Positions 24,390-32,982 of a stretch of 40,592 bases of DNA are shown here, piece after piece (within the stretch, counting starts at the first letter, position 1; each line of letters opens with the position of its first letter). The DNA lies in NCBI GenBank assembly GCA_018333075.1, contig BORH01000031.1:1-40592 (forward strand), given 5' to 3'. A program made the translations under genes and the position numbers. Origin of the DNA: Heyndrickxia sporothermodurans (GTDB lineage Bacteria; Bacillota; Bacilli; Bacillales; Bacillaceae_C). A model generated the notes under the pieces. The model worked only from the letters and a program-made list of their open reading frames with translations, was not told the origin of the DNA and did no database searches.

Positions 24390-25214
24390 TCACTGGATAA
24401 AATGTTGGATAGATTGAAATACTTCATCTGCTTTTTCTTCTGGGATTAAATGACCGGCATCTTTAAGAACGATAAGTTTAGCATTTGTTAAGTCCCTTGC
24501 TAATCGTTTACCAATACTTAATGGAACCACTCGATCATGTTCACCCCATATTAATAAACAAGGTGTTTTTATTAATTTTAATTGTTTAATAGATAAATCT
24601 CCTTCACGATCTCTGATCATTTTCGTAAGACCGATAAAAATTTGTTTATCTAGGAATGGTTGCTCATATCCCTTTATCATTTCATCGTCGATAATATTTT
24701 CATTATATACAACAGTTCTGACGTTTTTTTCCACTCCTGATTTTGCTAAATAAAAATAGACGAAATAATTAAAGAATGGAAGGTAGCTCGCTAACTTTAA
24801 TGATTTCTTTGATGTTTCCAGATATCCAGAGCTGCAAAGTAGTATACCTTTCAATACTTTTTCTGGATATTGAAGCATAATATTTAACGCAATCTGTCCA
24901 CCCATGGAATGTCCAATGAGATAAAAATTCTTATATCCAAGAGAAGAAACAAGTGTAACAATTGTATTTGCTAGATTTTCATAAGAATATTTATATTTTG
25001 GATGTTTTCCGCTTTGACCAAATGGAGGAAGATCAACTGATATGACATGGTAATGTATATGTAAATATGGAATCAGATGCCTAAAACTAAAGGATGATGA
25101 AAGGAAACCGTGAATAAGTACAAATGTATCCTTTGCATGATAGTTCTTATACTCTTCGAAATAAACATCTATTCCTTCTATATTTTCTGTTCGTTTAGAA
25201 ACAGTTGCTGACAT
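24390..25214 (-). CDS. yugF: Alpha/beta hydrolase YugF
   Basis: A 274-residue alpha/beta-hydrolase-fold enzyme of unknown substrate. The nucleophile elbow is GHSMGGQIAL, the oxyanion-hole region LIHGFLSSSFSF, the acid GEHDRVVPL and the base DAGHLIPEE, so the Ser-Asp-His triad is complete. It has no signal peptide. AGGAGGAGA precedes the ATG. Between yugE and yugI in B. subtilis order. Haloalkane dehalogenase-like or esterase activity is possible; no substrate can be read from sequence. Confidence 0.85.
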   Translation of the reverse strand: MSATVSKRTENIEGIDVYFEEYKNYHAKDTFVLIHGFLSSSFSFRHLIPYLHIHYHVISVDLPPFGQSGKHPKYKYSYENLANTIVTLVSSLGYKNFYLIGHSMGGQIALNIMLQYPEKVLKGILLCSSGYLETSKKSLKLASYLPFFNYFVYFYLAKSGVEKNVRTVVYNENIIDDEMIKGYEQPFLDKQIFIGLTKMIRDREGDLSIKQLKLIKTPCLLIWGEHDRVVPLSIGKRLARDLTNAKLIVLKDAGHLIPEEKADEVFQSIQHFIQ

Positions 25215-25230
25215 TCCTATCTCCTCCTAT

Positions 25231-25258
25231 ATTGCAGCAAAAAAAAGACGAGCATCAT
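25231..25258 (-). terminator. Terminator of the Xre regulator gene
   Basis: On the minus strand GACGAG/CTCGTC with an 8-nt loop is followed by TTTTTTTT. It lies 145 nt past the regulator stop and just upstream of yugF. Confidence 0.8.
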
Positions 25259-25403
25259 GTCTCGTCAAAATAAAAATAAAAAGGGGGAATACTAGTGTGT
25301 AGTATCTGAGTTTAACCACTTTCATTACTACACTGAAAGCCTTGTGATATAAGGATAACCATTTTTCTAGTTTTTTAATCATTTTATCTAATAAAAGTTT
25401 TTA

Positions 25404-25604
25404 TTAGTTTAATTTAGTAAGAACAGATGCGGGAACATCTAAAACTGTTGATAATTTTAATATGGTTTGGGTGTTAGGAACTTGTTCTCCAGACTCATAT
25501 TTTTCAATAATTTTAGTTCCAAGTCTTGCTTTTACAGCTAATTCCTCTTGTGTAAGGTTATGCTGTTCACGATAAAACTTTAAATTTTGTGCAAAAGAAG
25601 TCAT
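25404..25604 (-). CDS. Small Xre-family HTH transcriptional regulator
   Basis: A 66-residue protein that is essentially only a lambda-repressor-like (Xre/Cro) DNA-binding domain: NLTQEELAVKARLGTKIIEKYESGEQVPNTQTILKLSTVLDV shows the helix-turn-helix and the YESG/P turn. It has no ligand or dimerisation domain, so it may work as a Cro-like dimer or through a partner. GGAGGGG precedes the ATG. The targets are unknown; adjacent yugI is on the other strand. Confidence 0.85.
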   Translation of the reverse strand: MTSFAQNLKFYREQHNLTQEELAVKARLGTKIIEKYESGEQVPNTQTILKLSTVLDVPASVLTKLN

Positions 25605-25932
25605 CGAAACCCCTCCAATAACAGTTTTTTTGTTTTTATTGTATCATATTTCGTTTTTTAAACTGAGATATGCTTCATGAATTTTTTGTGAGCATTCATA
25701 AATCCATTCCTTGGTATCTTACAAAATTTTATGATTAGGATATTTATAACGTCTATTATTTAATCAGTATACTGCTTTTTCTAAATAATACCACTTAATA
25801 TAACAAGTAATTGACGATATATTTTTCTATTTGCGTAATTAACTTTGTTATTTTTGATTCTCAACATTAATTATGATATAATTTTTTATTGCGTATATAT
25901 AGGAGAAAAATTATATAAATAGGAGTGTTTCG
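25605..25932. other. 328-nt AT-rich divergent region
   Basis: It separates the small Xre regulator (minus) from yugI (plus). I can support only the yugI promoter at 25854-25882. No small gene or clear operator is visible. Confidence 0.45.
25854..25882 (+). promoter_or_regulatory. Sigma-A promoter of yugI
   Basis: TTGATT (25854-25859), 17-bp spacer, TATAAT (25877-25882), about 50 nt before the start codon. Confidence 0.7.
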
Positions 25933-26310
25933 ATGACGACAAAATATGAAGTTGGGAATGTATTTACAGGAAAAGTAGCTGGAATTCAGCCATATGGTGC
26001 ATTTATCGCTTTAGACGAAGAAACTCAAGGATTAGTTCATATTTCCGAAATTAAGCACGGTTATGTTAAAGATATTAATGATCATTTAAAAGTTGGTGAC
26101 GAAGTAAAAGTAAAGGTTCTTTCTGTCGATGAAGAGAACGGTAAGATTAGCTTATCCATTCGTGCGACTGAGGAAGCACCGAAACAAGAGAAAAAACAAC
26201 CTCGTCGTCGTCAGGCTAGTGTTATTACAGAGGAACCAACAGAAGGTTTTAATACTCTAAAAGATAAGCTTCAAGAATGGATTCAGCAATCAGATTTAAT
26301 TAAGAAATAA
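25933..26310 (+). CDS. yugI: S1 RNA-binding domain protein, general stress protein 13
   Basis: A 125-residue protein made of one S1 domain (about residues 5-75; GNVFTGKVAGIQPYGAFIAL and GLVHISEIKHGYVKDI) and a basic C-terminal tail (KQEKKQPRRRQ). It is the GSP13 type, which binds RNA or the ribosome. AGGAGTG precedes the ATG, and it has its own promoter and a very strong terminator. The alaR/alaT genes that lie near it in B. subtilis are missing; the roc cluster begins instead. Confidence 0.88.
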   Translation: MTTKYEVGNVFTGKVAGIQPYGAFIALDEETQGLVHISEIKHGYVKDINDHLKVGDEVKVKVLSVDEENGKISLSIRATEEAPKQEKKQPRRRQASVITEEPTEGFNTLKDKLQEWIQQSDLIKK

Positions 26311-26313
26311 TCT

Positions 26314-26351
26314 AAACCCCCCTCAAAGCTGTAAATTTGAGGGGGGTTTTT
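26314..26351 (+). terminator. Terminator of yugI
   Basis: A 14-bp stem with six consecutive C/G pairs (26314-26327 with 26336-26349), ending in TTTTT. Confidence 0.95.
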
Positions 26352-26391
26352 CGCAGGATAAGTGAATACATTTTTAAAAAAATGTATGCTG

Positions 26392-26549
26392 TGTCCTAGT
26401 TCAAGCAGCCGTCGCGTATTTCTGGTCTCATCTCTACGATAAGGGGATCATTGTGTTTCCCTATCTCAGTCGAAGTCCTCAAAGGAAGATTTATCTATTT
26501 ATTTTCCCGTTATGTACATCGATAAAAAAGGGAAGGGCATGCGCATTTG
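26392..26549. repeat. Dispersed intergenic repeat, copy 2
   Basis: A degenerate relative of the repeat at 17.5 kb, in the same orientation, sharing CAAGCAGCC (26402-26410), CTACGATAAG (26434-26443), GTGTTTCCC (26453-26461) and TCTCAGTCGAA (26464-26474) in order but with indels. Its right end (ACATCGAT..., GGGCATGCGCATTT) stops 2 nt before the last base of the rocR-like gene. Non-coding. Confidence 0.65.
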
Positions 26550-26551
26550 TT

Positions 26552-27850
26552 CTAAGGTTTTTCAATGCCATATTTTCTAATTCGATACTGCAAATTCTGT
26601 CTGCTCATATTAAGTGCCTGAGCTGTTTTAGTAATATTATATTGATGATATTGCAGAGCTTTTTGAATATAATATTTCTCAGCTTCTTGAATATACTCAT
26701 CAAATGGCATTATCGAATCCTTTTGTATAAGAAATTGATGTTCCTGGAATAGTCGGTGTCTAAAATTAGTGGGAAGATGATGTAATTGAAGAGTCTCTTC
26801 GTTGTCTAAAACTTTCATAGAGCTTTCAATGATATGCTCCAATTCTCTTAAATTACCAGGCCAATCATATTCAATAAAGCTTTGAATAACATCAGTAGTT
26901 ACATCTTTCACTTTCATTTGATATATATTGTTATATTTATTTAGAAAGTAGTTAATGATTGAATGGATCATTTTTTTTCTCTCTCGTAATGGAGGGATAA
27001 AAATGGTTAGCTCACTTAAATGATAGTATAATTTTTTATTTAGTTGACCATTCGCTATTAAATCTATAGGATCCTCACCCATCGTGCAAATAATTTTATA
27101 TTTTCTTTCTCTTGTAAGAGCTGTTAAGAAATTGTTTTGACTGGAGGAAGGTAAGTGATGGATTTCCTCAATCACTAAAGTACCACCTTCTGAATTAGCG
27201 AGTTTGTTAGTCGCTTCATATATAGCTTCGTCAACATATTTTTCTGGTAAAGAAGAACAATTGAGTAGGATATAAGGTCTTTTGGAATGAAATACTTCAT
27301 GATGGATACATTCAGTAAGAATGTGTTTGCCTGTTCCGGATTCTCCAATAATTAATATGGTTGAACAATTACTTGCCATTTGCTTTCCAGTTTCCATGAC
27401 TTTGTAAGGAAAGAACGCTTCGTTAAAAAAATATTCAAAGGTATTGGAAGCTTGATTCATTCGGTCTGAACTTTGTTTTAGCATTCTTTCAAATTTTGTA
27501 ACATCACGAACGATTTCAACAGCTCCGACAATTTTTCCCTGATCAAGTAAAGGATATGTATTATTAACCGTTTTAATTTCCTGTCCTTTATTATTGAAAT
27601 ACAGTTGCTGAATGTTAAATATTGGATTGCCAGTATGTAAAACTTGTAATAAGGTGCTATCTTCCCCTTGAGAAAAGTGAAATACATCTAAAATATTTTT
27701 GTCTAATACATCTTCAATTTCTGTTCCTTCAATTTCCATCATTTTTTTGTTATATAAAATCGTTTTCCCATTTTCATCTATTACGTGGATTCCTACATCA
27801 ATTAAATCGATTATGGTATCGTAAATCATTGCTTGATTTTTCAATTCCAT
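26552..27850 (-). CDS. RocR-like PAS/AAA+/Fis regulator lacking sigma-54 activation motifs
   Basis: A 432-residue regulator: a PAS domain (about 10-115, VGIHVIDENGKTILYNKKMMEIEG), an AAA+ region (about 140-350) and a Fis-type HTH (NITKTAQALNMSRQNLQYRI, 405-424). Walker A is intact (GESGTGKH, 169-176). Where enhancer-binding proteins carry the GAFTGA loop, residues 197-224 run NCSSLPEKYVDEAIYEATNK straight into SEGGT, so the loop is missing. Walker B is VIEEI, not LDEI, and the arginine-finger segment is LNKKLYYHL in place of FRxDLYYRL. It cannot contact sigma-54 in the usual way. Divergent from rocA; GGGGG precedes the ATG. It probably senses an arginine-pathway metabolite. Confidence 0.8.
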   Translation of the reverse strand: MELKNQAMIYDTIIDLIDVGIHVIDENGKTILYNKKMMEIEGTEIEDVLDKNILDVFHFSQGEDSTLLQVLHTGNPIFNIQQLYFNNKGQEIKTVNNTYPLLDQGKIVGAVEIVRDVTKFERMLKQSSDRMNQASNTFEYFFNEAFFPYKVMETGKQMASNCSTILIIGESGTGKHILTECIHHEVFHSKRPYILLNCSSLPEKYVDEAIYEATNKLANSEGGTLVIEEIHHLPSSSQNNFLTALTRERKYKIICTMGEDPIDLIANGQLNKKLYYHLSELTIFIPPLRERKKMIHSIINYFLNKYNNIYQMKVKDVTTDVIQSFIEYDWPGNLRELEHIIESSMKVLDNEETLQLHHLPTNFRHRLFQEHQFLIQKDSIMPFDEYIQEAEKYYIQKALQYHQYNITKTAQALNMSRQNLQYRIRKYGIEKP

Positions 27851-27899
27851 TGAAAGGCCCCCTTAAAAAAATCAAAAGAATGATAAAAAACTCTTGAAA

Positions 27900-27920
27900 A
27901 ATGCAATATCTTTTTGCATT
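27900..27920. promoter_or_regulatory. Operator dyad 1 (TGCAA-N7-TTGCA) upstream of rocA
   Basis: AATGCAA (27900-27906) and TTGCATT (27914-27920) form a dyad centred at 27910, about -82 from the predicted rocA start of transcription. The core matches dyad 2 exactly in half-sites and spacing. Confidence 0.65.
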
Positions 27921-27943
27921 ATTATATTGTAAGGGTTTTCTAA

Positions 27944-27962
27944 GTGCAAATTTTTTTTGCAC
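27944..27962. promoter_or_regulatory. Operator dyad 2 (TGCAA-N7-TTGCA) overlapping the rocA -35
   Basis: GTGCAAA (27944-27950) and TTTGCAC (27956-27962) form a dyad centred at 27953, 43 bp (about four helical turns) from dyad 1. Its right half-site is also the -35 hexamer of the sigma-A-like promoter. A weak -24/-12-like GG-N10-GC element (27928-27941 region plus GC at 27946-27947) also overlaps it. Confidence 0.65.
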
Positions 27963-27985
27963 CAGTAGTGTCAGATGATTAAAAT
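27957..27985 (+). promoter_or_regulatory. Sigma-A-like promoter of rocA
   Basis: TTGCAC (27957-27962), 17-bp spacer, TAAAAT (27980-27985). The -10 is good and the -35 weak, as expected for an activated promoter. The predicted start is near 27992, followed by GAGGAGG and the rocA ATG. Confidence 0.55.
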
Positions 27986-28039
27986 GTGATACTATTATCA
28001 ATATTATTAAAAAGCTTTTAGAGGAGGAAGAAAAGGCAT

Positions 28040-29584
28040 ATGATTCCTTATAAACATGAACCATTCACAGATTTTAGCAAAGAAGAAAATCAAAAAGCTT
28101 TTCAAGAAGGCTTAAAGTTAGTAGAAAGCTATTTAGGTCAAGATTATCCATTAGTAATTGGTGGAGAAAAAGTAACCACTGATGAAAAAATTGTATCAAT
28201 TAACCCTGCGAACAAAGATGAAATTGTTGGACGAGTGTCCAAAGCAAATAGAGATTTAGCTGAGAAAGCAATGACAGTTGCTTATGAAACATTCCAAACT
28301 TGGAAAAAAGTAAAACCAGAAGTTCGTGCTGACATTTTATTCAAAGCTGCAGCAATTATCCGCCGTCGTAAGCATGAGTTTTCTGCTCTTTTAGTGAAAG
28401 AAGCAGGTAAACCATGGAACGAAGCGGATGCTGATACAGCTGAAGGAATTGACTTCATGGAATACTATGGTCGTCAAATGTTGAAGTTAAAAGACGGAAT
28501 TCCTGTTGAAAGTCGTCCAGGTGAATACAACCGTTTTGGATATATTCCACTTGGAGTAGGTATTATTATTTCTCCATGGAATTTCCCATTTGCAATTATG
28601 GCAGGTACAACAGTTGCCGCGTTAGTTACAGGCAATACAGTATTATTAAAACCTGCTTCAACAACTCCAATTGTTGCTGCTAAATTTGTAGAAGTTCTTG
28701 AAGAGGCTGGCTTACCAAAAGGTGTTTTAAACTTTGTACCTGGAAGTGGCTCTGAAGTAGGAGACTACTTAGTTGATCATCCAAAAACACGCTTTATCAG
28801 CTTCACTGGTTCACGTGATGTAGGTTTACGTATTTATGAACGCGCATCTAAAGTGAATGAAGGACAAATTTGGTTGAAACGTGTTATCGCTGAAATGGGT
28901 GGTAAGGACACAATCGTAGTTGATAAAGAAGCAGATCTTGAGTTAGCTGCTCAATCTATCGTAGCTTCTGCATTTGGATTCTCTGGACAGAAATGTTCTG
29001 CATGCTCTCGTGCAGTAATAGTAGAAGATGTATATGATCAAGTTCTTAATCGTGCCGTTGAGTTAACGAAACAATTAACTGTTGGCGATACTGTTGATCG
29101 TGGTAAATACATGGGTCCAGTTGTTGACCAAGCAGCCTACGATAAAATCATGAGCTATGTTGAAATTGGTAAATCAGAAGGTAAACTGATGGTTGGTGGT
29201 GAAGGCGACGATTCAAAAGGGTATTTTGTACAGCCTACTATTTTCGCAGATGTTGATGAAAATGCACGCTTAATGAAAGAAGAAATTTTTGGACCCGTTG
29301 TAGCATTTTCTAAAGCGAAAGATTTCAATCATGCCATTGAAATTGCTAATAATACAGAGTACGGATTAACAGGTGCTGTAATCACTAATAATAGAGACCA
29401 CATGGAACAAGCTCGTGAAGACTTCCACGTAGGTAACTTATATTTCAATCGTGGTTGCACAGGTGCTATTGTTGGATATCAACCATTTGGTGGATTCAAC
29501 ATGTCTGGTACAGATTCAAAAGCTGGCGGACCGGATTATTTGGTACTTCATATGCAAGCGAAAACAACTTCTGAAATGTTGTAA
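28040..29584 (+). CDS. rocA: L-glutamate gamma-semialdehyde (1-pyrroline-5-carboxylate) dehydrogenase
   Basis: A 514-residue NAD+-dependent aldehyde dehydrogenase of the RocA/PutC group, oxidising glutamate semialdehyde to glutamate in arginine and proline breakdown. The catalytic C319 lies in [12 protein letters not shown] and the general base E285 in [26 protein letters not shown] and [11 protein letters not shown] line the NAD and substrate site. GAGGAGGAA precedes the ATG. The length is that of single-domain P5C dehydrogenases (~515). First gene of the roc cluster; a partial terminator separates it from rocD. Confidence 0.93.
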   Translation: MIPYKHEPFTDFSKEENQKAFQEGLKLVESYLGQDYPLVIGGEKVTTDEKIVSINPANKDEIVGRVSKANRDLAEKAMTVAYETFQTWKKVKPEVRADILFKAAAIIRRRKHEFSALLVKEAGKPWNEADADTAEGIDFMEYYGRQMLKLKDGIPVESRPGEYNRFGYIPLGVGIIISPWNFPFAIMAGTTVAALVTGNTVLLKPASTTPIVAAKFVEVLEEAGLPKGVLNFVPGSGSEVGDYLVDHPKTRFISFTGSRDVGLRIYERASKVNEGQIWLKRVIAEMGGKDTIVVDKEADLELAAQSIVASAFGFSGQKCSACSRAVIVEDVYDQVLNRAVELTKQLTVGDTVDRGKYMGPVVDQAAYDKIMSYVEIGKSEGKLMVGGEGDDSKGYFVQPTIFADVDENARLMKEEIFGPVVAFSKAKDFNHAIEIANNTEYGLTGAVITNNRDHMEQAREDFHVGNLYFNRGCTGAIVGYQPFGGFNMSGTDSKAGGPDYLVLHMQAKTTSEML

Positions 29585-29615
29585 TTGGTTAACGCTAAGA
29601 TTTTTCACTTTCATA

Positions 29616-29649
29616 AAAGCCTTCTTTTTTGAGAAGGCTTTATTTTATA
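29616..29649 (+). terminator. Intercistronic terminator rocA/rocD
   Basis: AAAGCCTTCT pairs with AGAAGGCTTT around a T-rich loop, followed by ATTTTAT. No separate promoter for rocD was recognised in the short gap, so this probably attenuates transcription and sets a rocA:rocD ratio. Confidence 0.8.
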
Positions 29650-29668
29650 GAATTGGGGGAAATTTTTT

Positions 29669-30862
29669 ATGGTAACAACATCTACAAAAATTATTGAGCA
29701 AACTGAAAACTATGGTGCACATAATTATCATCCGCTTCCAGTTGTTATTTCTGAAGCTGAAGGAGTTTGGGTTAAGGATCCAGAAGGAAATAAATACATG
29801 GATATGCTCAGTGCCTATTCTGCCGTCAATCAAGGACATCGCCATCCGAAAATCATTGATGCTTTAAAACAGCAAGCCGATCGTGTGACACTAACTTCTC
29901 GTGCATTTCATAATGATCAGCTTGGACCATGGTTTGAAAAGGTATGCAAACTTACGAATAAAGAAATGGCATTGCCTATGAATACGGGAGCAGAGGCGGT
30001 TGAAACGGCTATAAAGGCTGCAAGACGCTGGGCTTACGATGTAAAAGGTGTAGCTGAAAATCAAGCTGAAATTATCGGGTGCGATGGAAACTTCCATGGC
30101 AGAACAATGACAGCGGTATCACTTTCATCTGAAGAGGAATATAAAAGAGGCTTTGGACCAATGCTACCAGGGATCAAGCTTGTACCATATGGTGACTTAG
30201 AAGCTTTAAAAGCTACAATAACGCCTAATACAGCAGCTTTTATTATTGAACCAATTCAGGGTGAAGCAGGCATTGTTATCCCGCCAAAAGGATTTTTAAA
30301 GGCTGCCTATGAACTATGTAAAGAACATAATGTGTTATTTATTGCTGATGAAATTCAGTCAGGATTAGCTCGTTCTGGTAAAATGTTTGCTTGTGATTGG
30401 GATCATGTAGTACCAGATGTATATATTCTCGGAAAAGCATTAGGAGGAGGAGTGTTCCCAATTTCTTGTGTTGTGGCTAATAAAGATATTTTAGGCGTAT
30501 TCAACCCAGGTTCACATGGCTCCACTTTTGGTGGTAATCCGATGGCGTGTGCAGTATCAATCGCAGCATTAGACGTTCTTGTTGATGAGAAATTAAGTGA
30601 AAAATCATTAGAGCTCGGACAATATTTTATGAATCAATTAAAAGAAATTCAAAATCCTGTGATAAAAGAAATCCGGGGAAAAGGGTTATTTATAGGTGTT
30701 GTTTTAAATGAAGCCGCAAGAAAATATTGTGAGGCATTAAAAACAGAAGGACTTTTATGTAAGGAAACACATGAAAATGTCATTCGTTTTGCACCACCTT
30801 TAGTCATAAGCAAAGCAGAACTTGATTGGGCTATAGAACGCATTAAAAAGGTTCTCTCATAA
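29669..30862 (+). CDS. rocD: Ornithine--oxo-acid aminotransferase
   Basis: A 397-residue class-III PLP aminotransferase converting ornithine and 2-oxoglutarate to glutamate semialdehyde and glutamate. Features visible are [18 protein letters not shown], the substrate loop [31 protein letters not shown] with the PLP-pairing Asp, and the PLP lysine in [21 protein letters not shown] lies before the ATG. Its product feeds RocA directly. Length and motifs fit RocD better than other class-III aminotransferases. Confidence 0.92.
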   Translation: MVTTSTKIIEQTENYGAHNYHPLPVVISEAEGVWVKDPEGNKYMDMLSAYSAVNQGHRHPKIIDALKQQADRVTLTSRAFHNDQLGPWFEKVCKLTNKEMALPMNTGAEAVETAIKAARRWAYDVKGVAENQAEIIGCDGNFHGRTMTAVSLSSEEEYKRGFGPMLPGIKLVPYGDLEALKATITPNTAAFIIEPIQGEAGIVIPPKGFLKAAYELCKEHNVLFIADEIQSGLARSGKMFACDWDHVVPDVYILGKALGGGVFPISCVVANKDILGVFNPGSHGSTFGGNPMACAVSIAALDVLVDEKLSEKSLELGQYFMNQLKEIQNPVIKEIRGKGLFIGVVLNEAARKYCEALKTEGLLCKETHENVIRFAPPLVISKAELDWAIERIKKVLS

Positions 30863-30916
30863 TTAATTGTCGGAATATATAAATAGTACATCTAGGCACA
30901 TTTTTTCATTTTTGCC

Positions 30917-30945
30917 TTTAGCTCATCTTTACTTTTTAATATAAT
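30917..30945 (+). promoter_or_regulatory. Sigma-A promoter of rocG
   Basis: TTTAGC (30917-30922), 17-bp spacer, TATAAT (30940-30945), about 64 nt before the start codon. No TGCAA-N7-TTGCA dyad and no correctly spaced -24/-12 element is present. Confidence 0.6.
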
Positions 30946-31008
30946 AAAAGAAGCTTTTCTAACTTAAGAAACTGTCACATGATTAATACAATAAAGAGGC
31001 GGATATCG

Positions 31009-32250
31009 ATGGAAAATCTAAATTTATTCACATCAACTCAGGATGTAATTCAAGATGCACTTTCAAAACTAGGATATAGTAATGAAATGTATGACCTTTT
31101 AAAAGAACCTTTAAGAATTTTAACTGTTCGAATGCCTGTTCGAATGGATGATGGAACAATTAAAGTTTTTACCGGTTATCGTTCTCAACATAATGATGCT
31201 GTTGGACCAACCAAGGGTGGGGTCAGATTTCATCCAGAAGTTAATGAAGATGAGGTAAAAGCCTTGTCTATGTGGATGACCATTAAATGTGGAATTGTTG
31301 GTTTACCATATGGTGGTGGAAAAGGTGGCATTATTTGTGATCCAAGAACGATGTCAATGGGAGAAATTGAACGTCTAAGCCGTGCGTATGTTCGGGCGAT
31401 TAGTCAAATTGTTGGACCAACAAAGGATATTCCTGCTCCAGATGTATACACGAATTCACAAATTATGGCATGGATGATGGATGAGTATAGTCGTTTAAGA
31501 GAAAACGATTCTCCTGGATTTATTACTGGAAAGCCGATCGTTCTTGGTGGTTCTGAAGGACGTGACAAAGCTACTGCCCAAGGTGTAACAATTTGTATTG
31601 AGGAAGCAGCGAAAAAGAAAGGCTTCCAATTAAAAGGAGCACGTGTGGTTATACAAGGTTTTGGTAATGCAGGCAGCTTTTTAGCTAAATTTCTACATGA
31701 TGAAGGTGCAAAGGTTATCGGTATTTCTGATGCATATGGTGCCCTTCATGATCCAAATGGATTAGATATCGATTATTTACTCGATCGTCGTGACAGCTTT
31801 GGTACAGTAACAACTTTATTTGAAAATACCATTTCAAATAAAGAATTATTAGAACTTGATTGCGATATTTTAGTACCTGCGGCCATTTCAAATCAGATCA
31901 CCTCTGATAATGCTGCAAATATTAAAGCAGCAATTGTTGTGGAAGCAGCAAATGGCCCTACAACAGTAGAAGCGACAAAAATATTAACGGAAAGGGGAAT
32001 TCTTCTCGTTCCGGATGTTCTTGCAAGTGCGGGCGGTGTAACGGTTTCATATTTTGAGTGGGTTCAAAATAATCAAGGTTATTATTGGTCTGAAGATGAA
32101 GTTAATGAAAAGCTTCGCTTAAAGCTTGTGGAAGCATTTAATAATGTTTATAGTATTTCTGAAACTCGTAGGGTAAATATGCGATTAGCTGCTTATATGG
32201 TTGGTTTACGAAATGCTGCAGAAGCGTCTAAATTTAGAGGCTGGGTTTAA
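31009..32250 (+). CDS. rocG: NAD-specific glutamate dehydrogenase
   Basis: A 413-residue glutamate dehydrogenase, deaminating glutamate to 2-oxoglutarate and ammonia and so completing the roc pathway. The substrate segment has GPTKGGVRFHPEV and the catalytic-lysine motif LPYGGGKGGI; the dinucleotide fold begins VVIQGFGNAGSF. The start ATG at 31009 follows AGAGGCGG; the frame is open to 30979 without a site. RocG and GudB cannot be told apart by eye; the name rests on its place after rocD. It has its own sigma-A promoter. Confidence 0.85.
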   Translation: MENLNLFTSTQDVIQDALSKLGYSNEMYDLLKEPLRILTVRMPVRMDDGTIKVFTGYRSQHNDAVGPTKGGVRFHPEVNEDEVKALSMWMTIKCGIVGLPYGGGKGGIICDPRTMSMGEIERLSRAYVRAISQIVGPTKDIPAPDVYTNSQIMAWMMDEYSRLRENDSPGFITGKPIVLGGSEGRDKATAQGVTICIEEAAKKKGFQLKGARVVIQGFGNAGSFLAKFLHDEGAKVIGISDAYGALHDPNGLDIDYLLDRRDSFGTVTTLFENTISNKELLELDCDILVPAAISNQITSDNAANIKAAIVVEAANGPTTVEATKILTERGILLVPDVLASAGGVTVSYFEWVQNNQGYYWSEDEVNEKLRLKLVEAFNNVYSISETRRVNMRLAAYMVGLRNAAEASKFRGWV

Positions 32251-32286
32251 TTAAGAGACACGAATGGTACTGAAAGATATAAAAAG

Positions 32287-32352
32287 ACACAGGCGTGCAA
32301 CATCTTCACTCGCTCATTTAGAGATGATGTATTTTGCTCGCCTGTTTTCTAT
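32287..32352 (+). terminator. Terminator of rocG
   Basis: An outer stem ACAGGCG/CGCCTGT encloses a long branched region with inner ACATC/GATGT pairing, followed by TTTTCTATTT. Larger than a usual terminator. Confidence 0.65.
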
Positions 32353-32458
32353 TTGTAGATATAAAATAAATAAATAATTTATTGAAAAAAGTTTCTGCTC
32401 AGTCCATCTTTATTAATTGAAAATTTACTGTCAATTTTTCTGTAAGGCACTGCATTAT

Positions 32459-32689
32459 TTATCTGGTTGATCTTGGTTCAGGTGATCTTTCTACCTCTTC
32501 ATTCGGTTTAAATAATAGACCTAAGTTAATTAAACCAGCTATACCGACCAAACCATAAATAATCCGTGTAATAGCAGTGTTATTACCAAAAATAGCTGCA
32601 ACTAAATCAAATTGAAAAAAACCGATAAGACCCCAGTTTATAGCACCAATAATTGTTAATACTAATGCAATTCGTTGAATGGTACTCAT
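32459..32689 (-). CDS. yuzA: YuzA, DUF378 membrane protein
   Basis: A 76-residue membrane protein of the DUF378 family. Two transmembrane helices (about residues 5-28 and 40-60) carry the family motif GAINWGLIGFFQFDLVAAIFG and end in a charged tail rich in Glu, Pro and Arg. AAAGGAGG precedes the ATG. It sits between the roc cluster and pgi, as yuzA lies beside pgi in B. subtilis. Function unknown. Confidence 0.85.
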   Translation of the reverse strand: MSTIQRIALVLTIIGAINWGLIGFFQFDLVAAIFGNNTAITRIIYGLVGIAGLINLGLLFKPNEEVERSPEPRSTR

Positions 32690-32982
32690 TCTAATCCTCC
32701 TTTAAATTAATGGTTCAACTATAGGATGAATCTCATACATAAAAAATATACATTTGGTCAATATGATAAAGTATGTTTGTTTAGTAATTGATATTTTTAG
32801 AATAAAAAAGGGGACTGCTTTATAAAAACAAAATGAAAAGAAATGTAGGTGATTCTTGAAAAAATCAACAGCATTGGATAAAGTGAATATGTAATGGCTG
32901 TTTTCAGCAATTTTATATTTCTTCATTTAGTTCAAGGTTGTTGATAAGAGCCAAAGTAAAAACATTTTTTGGAGGAATCTTC

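Noticed and set aside
25227-25382. 51-codon minus-strand frame starting MIKKLEKWLSLYHKAFS between the Xre gene and yugF
   Set aside because: No ribosome binding site, and its 3' third is the intrinsic terminator hairpin and T-tract.
30890-30917. Possible -24/-12 (sigma-54) promoter before rocG (GGCAC ... TTTGCC)
   Set aside because: The distance between GG and GC is 17 nt instead of 10, so sigma-54 could not use it; a sigma-A promoter follows.
32702-32926. 74-codon minus-strand frame upstream of pgi
   Set aside because: No usable ribosome binding site and Phe/Ile-rich composition typical of AT-rich noncoding DNA.
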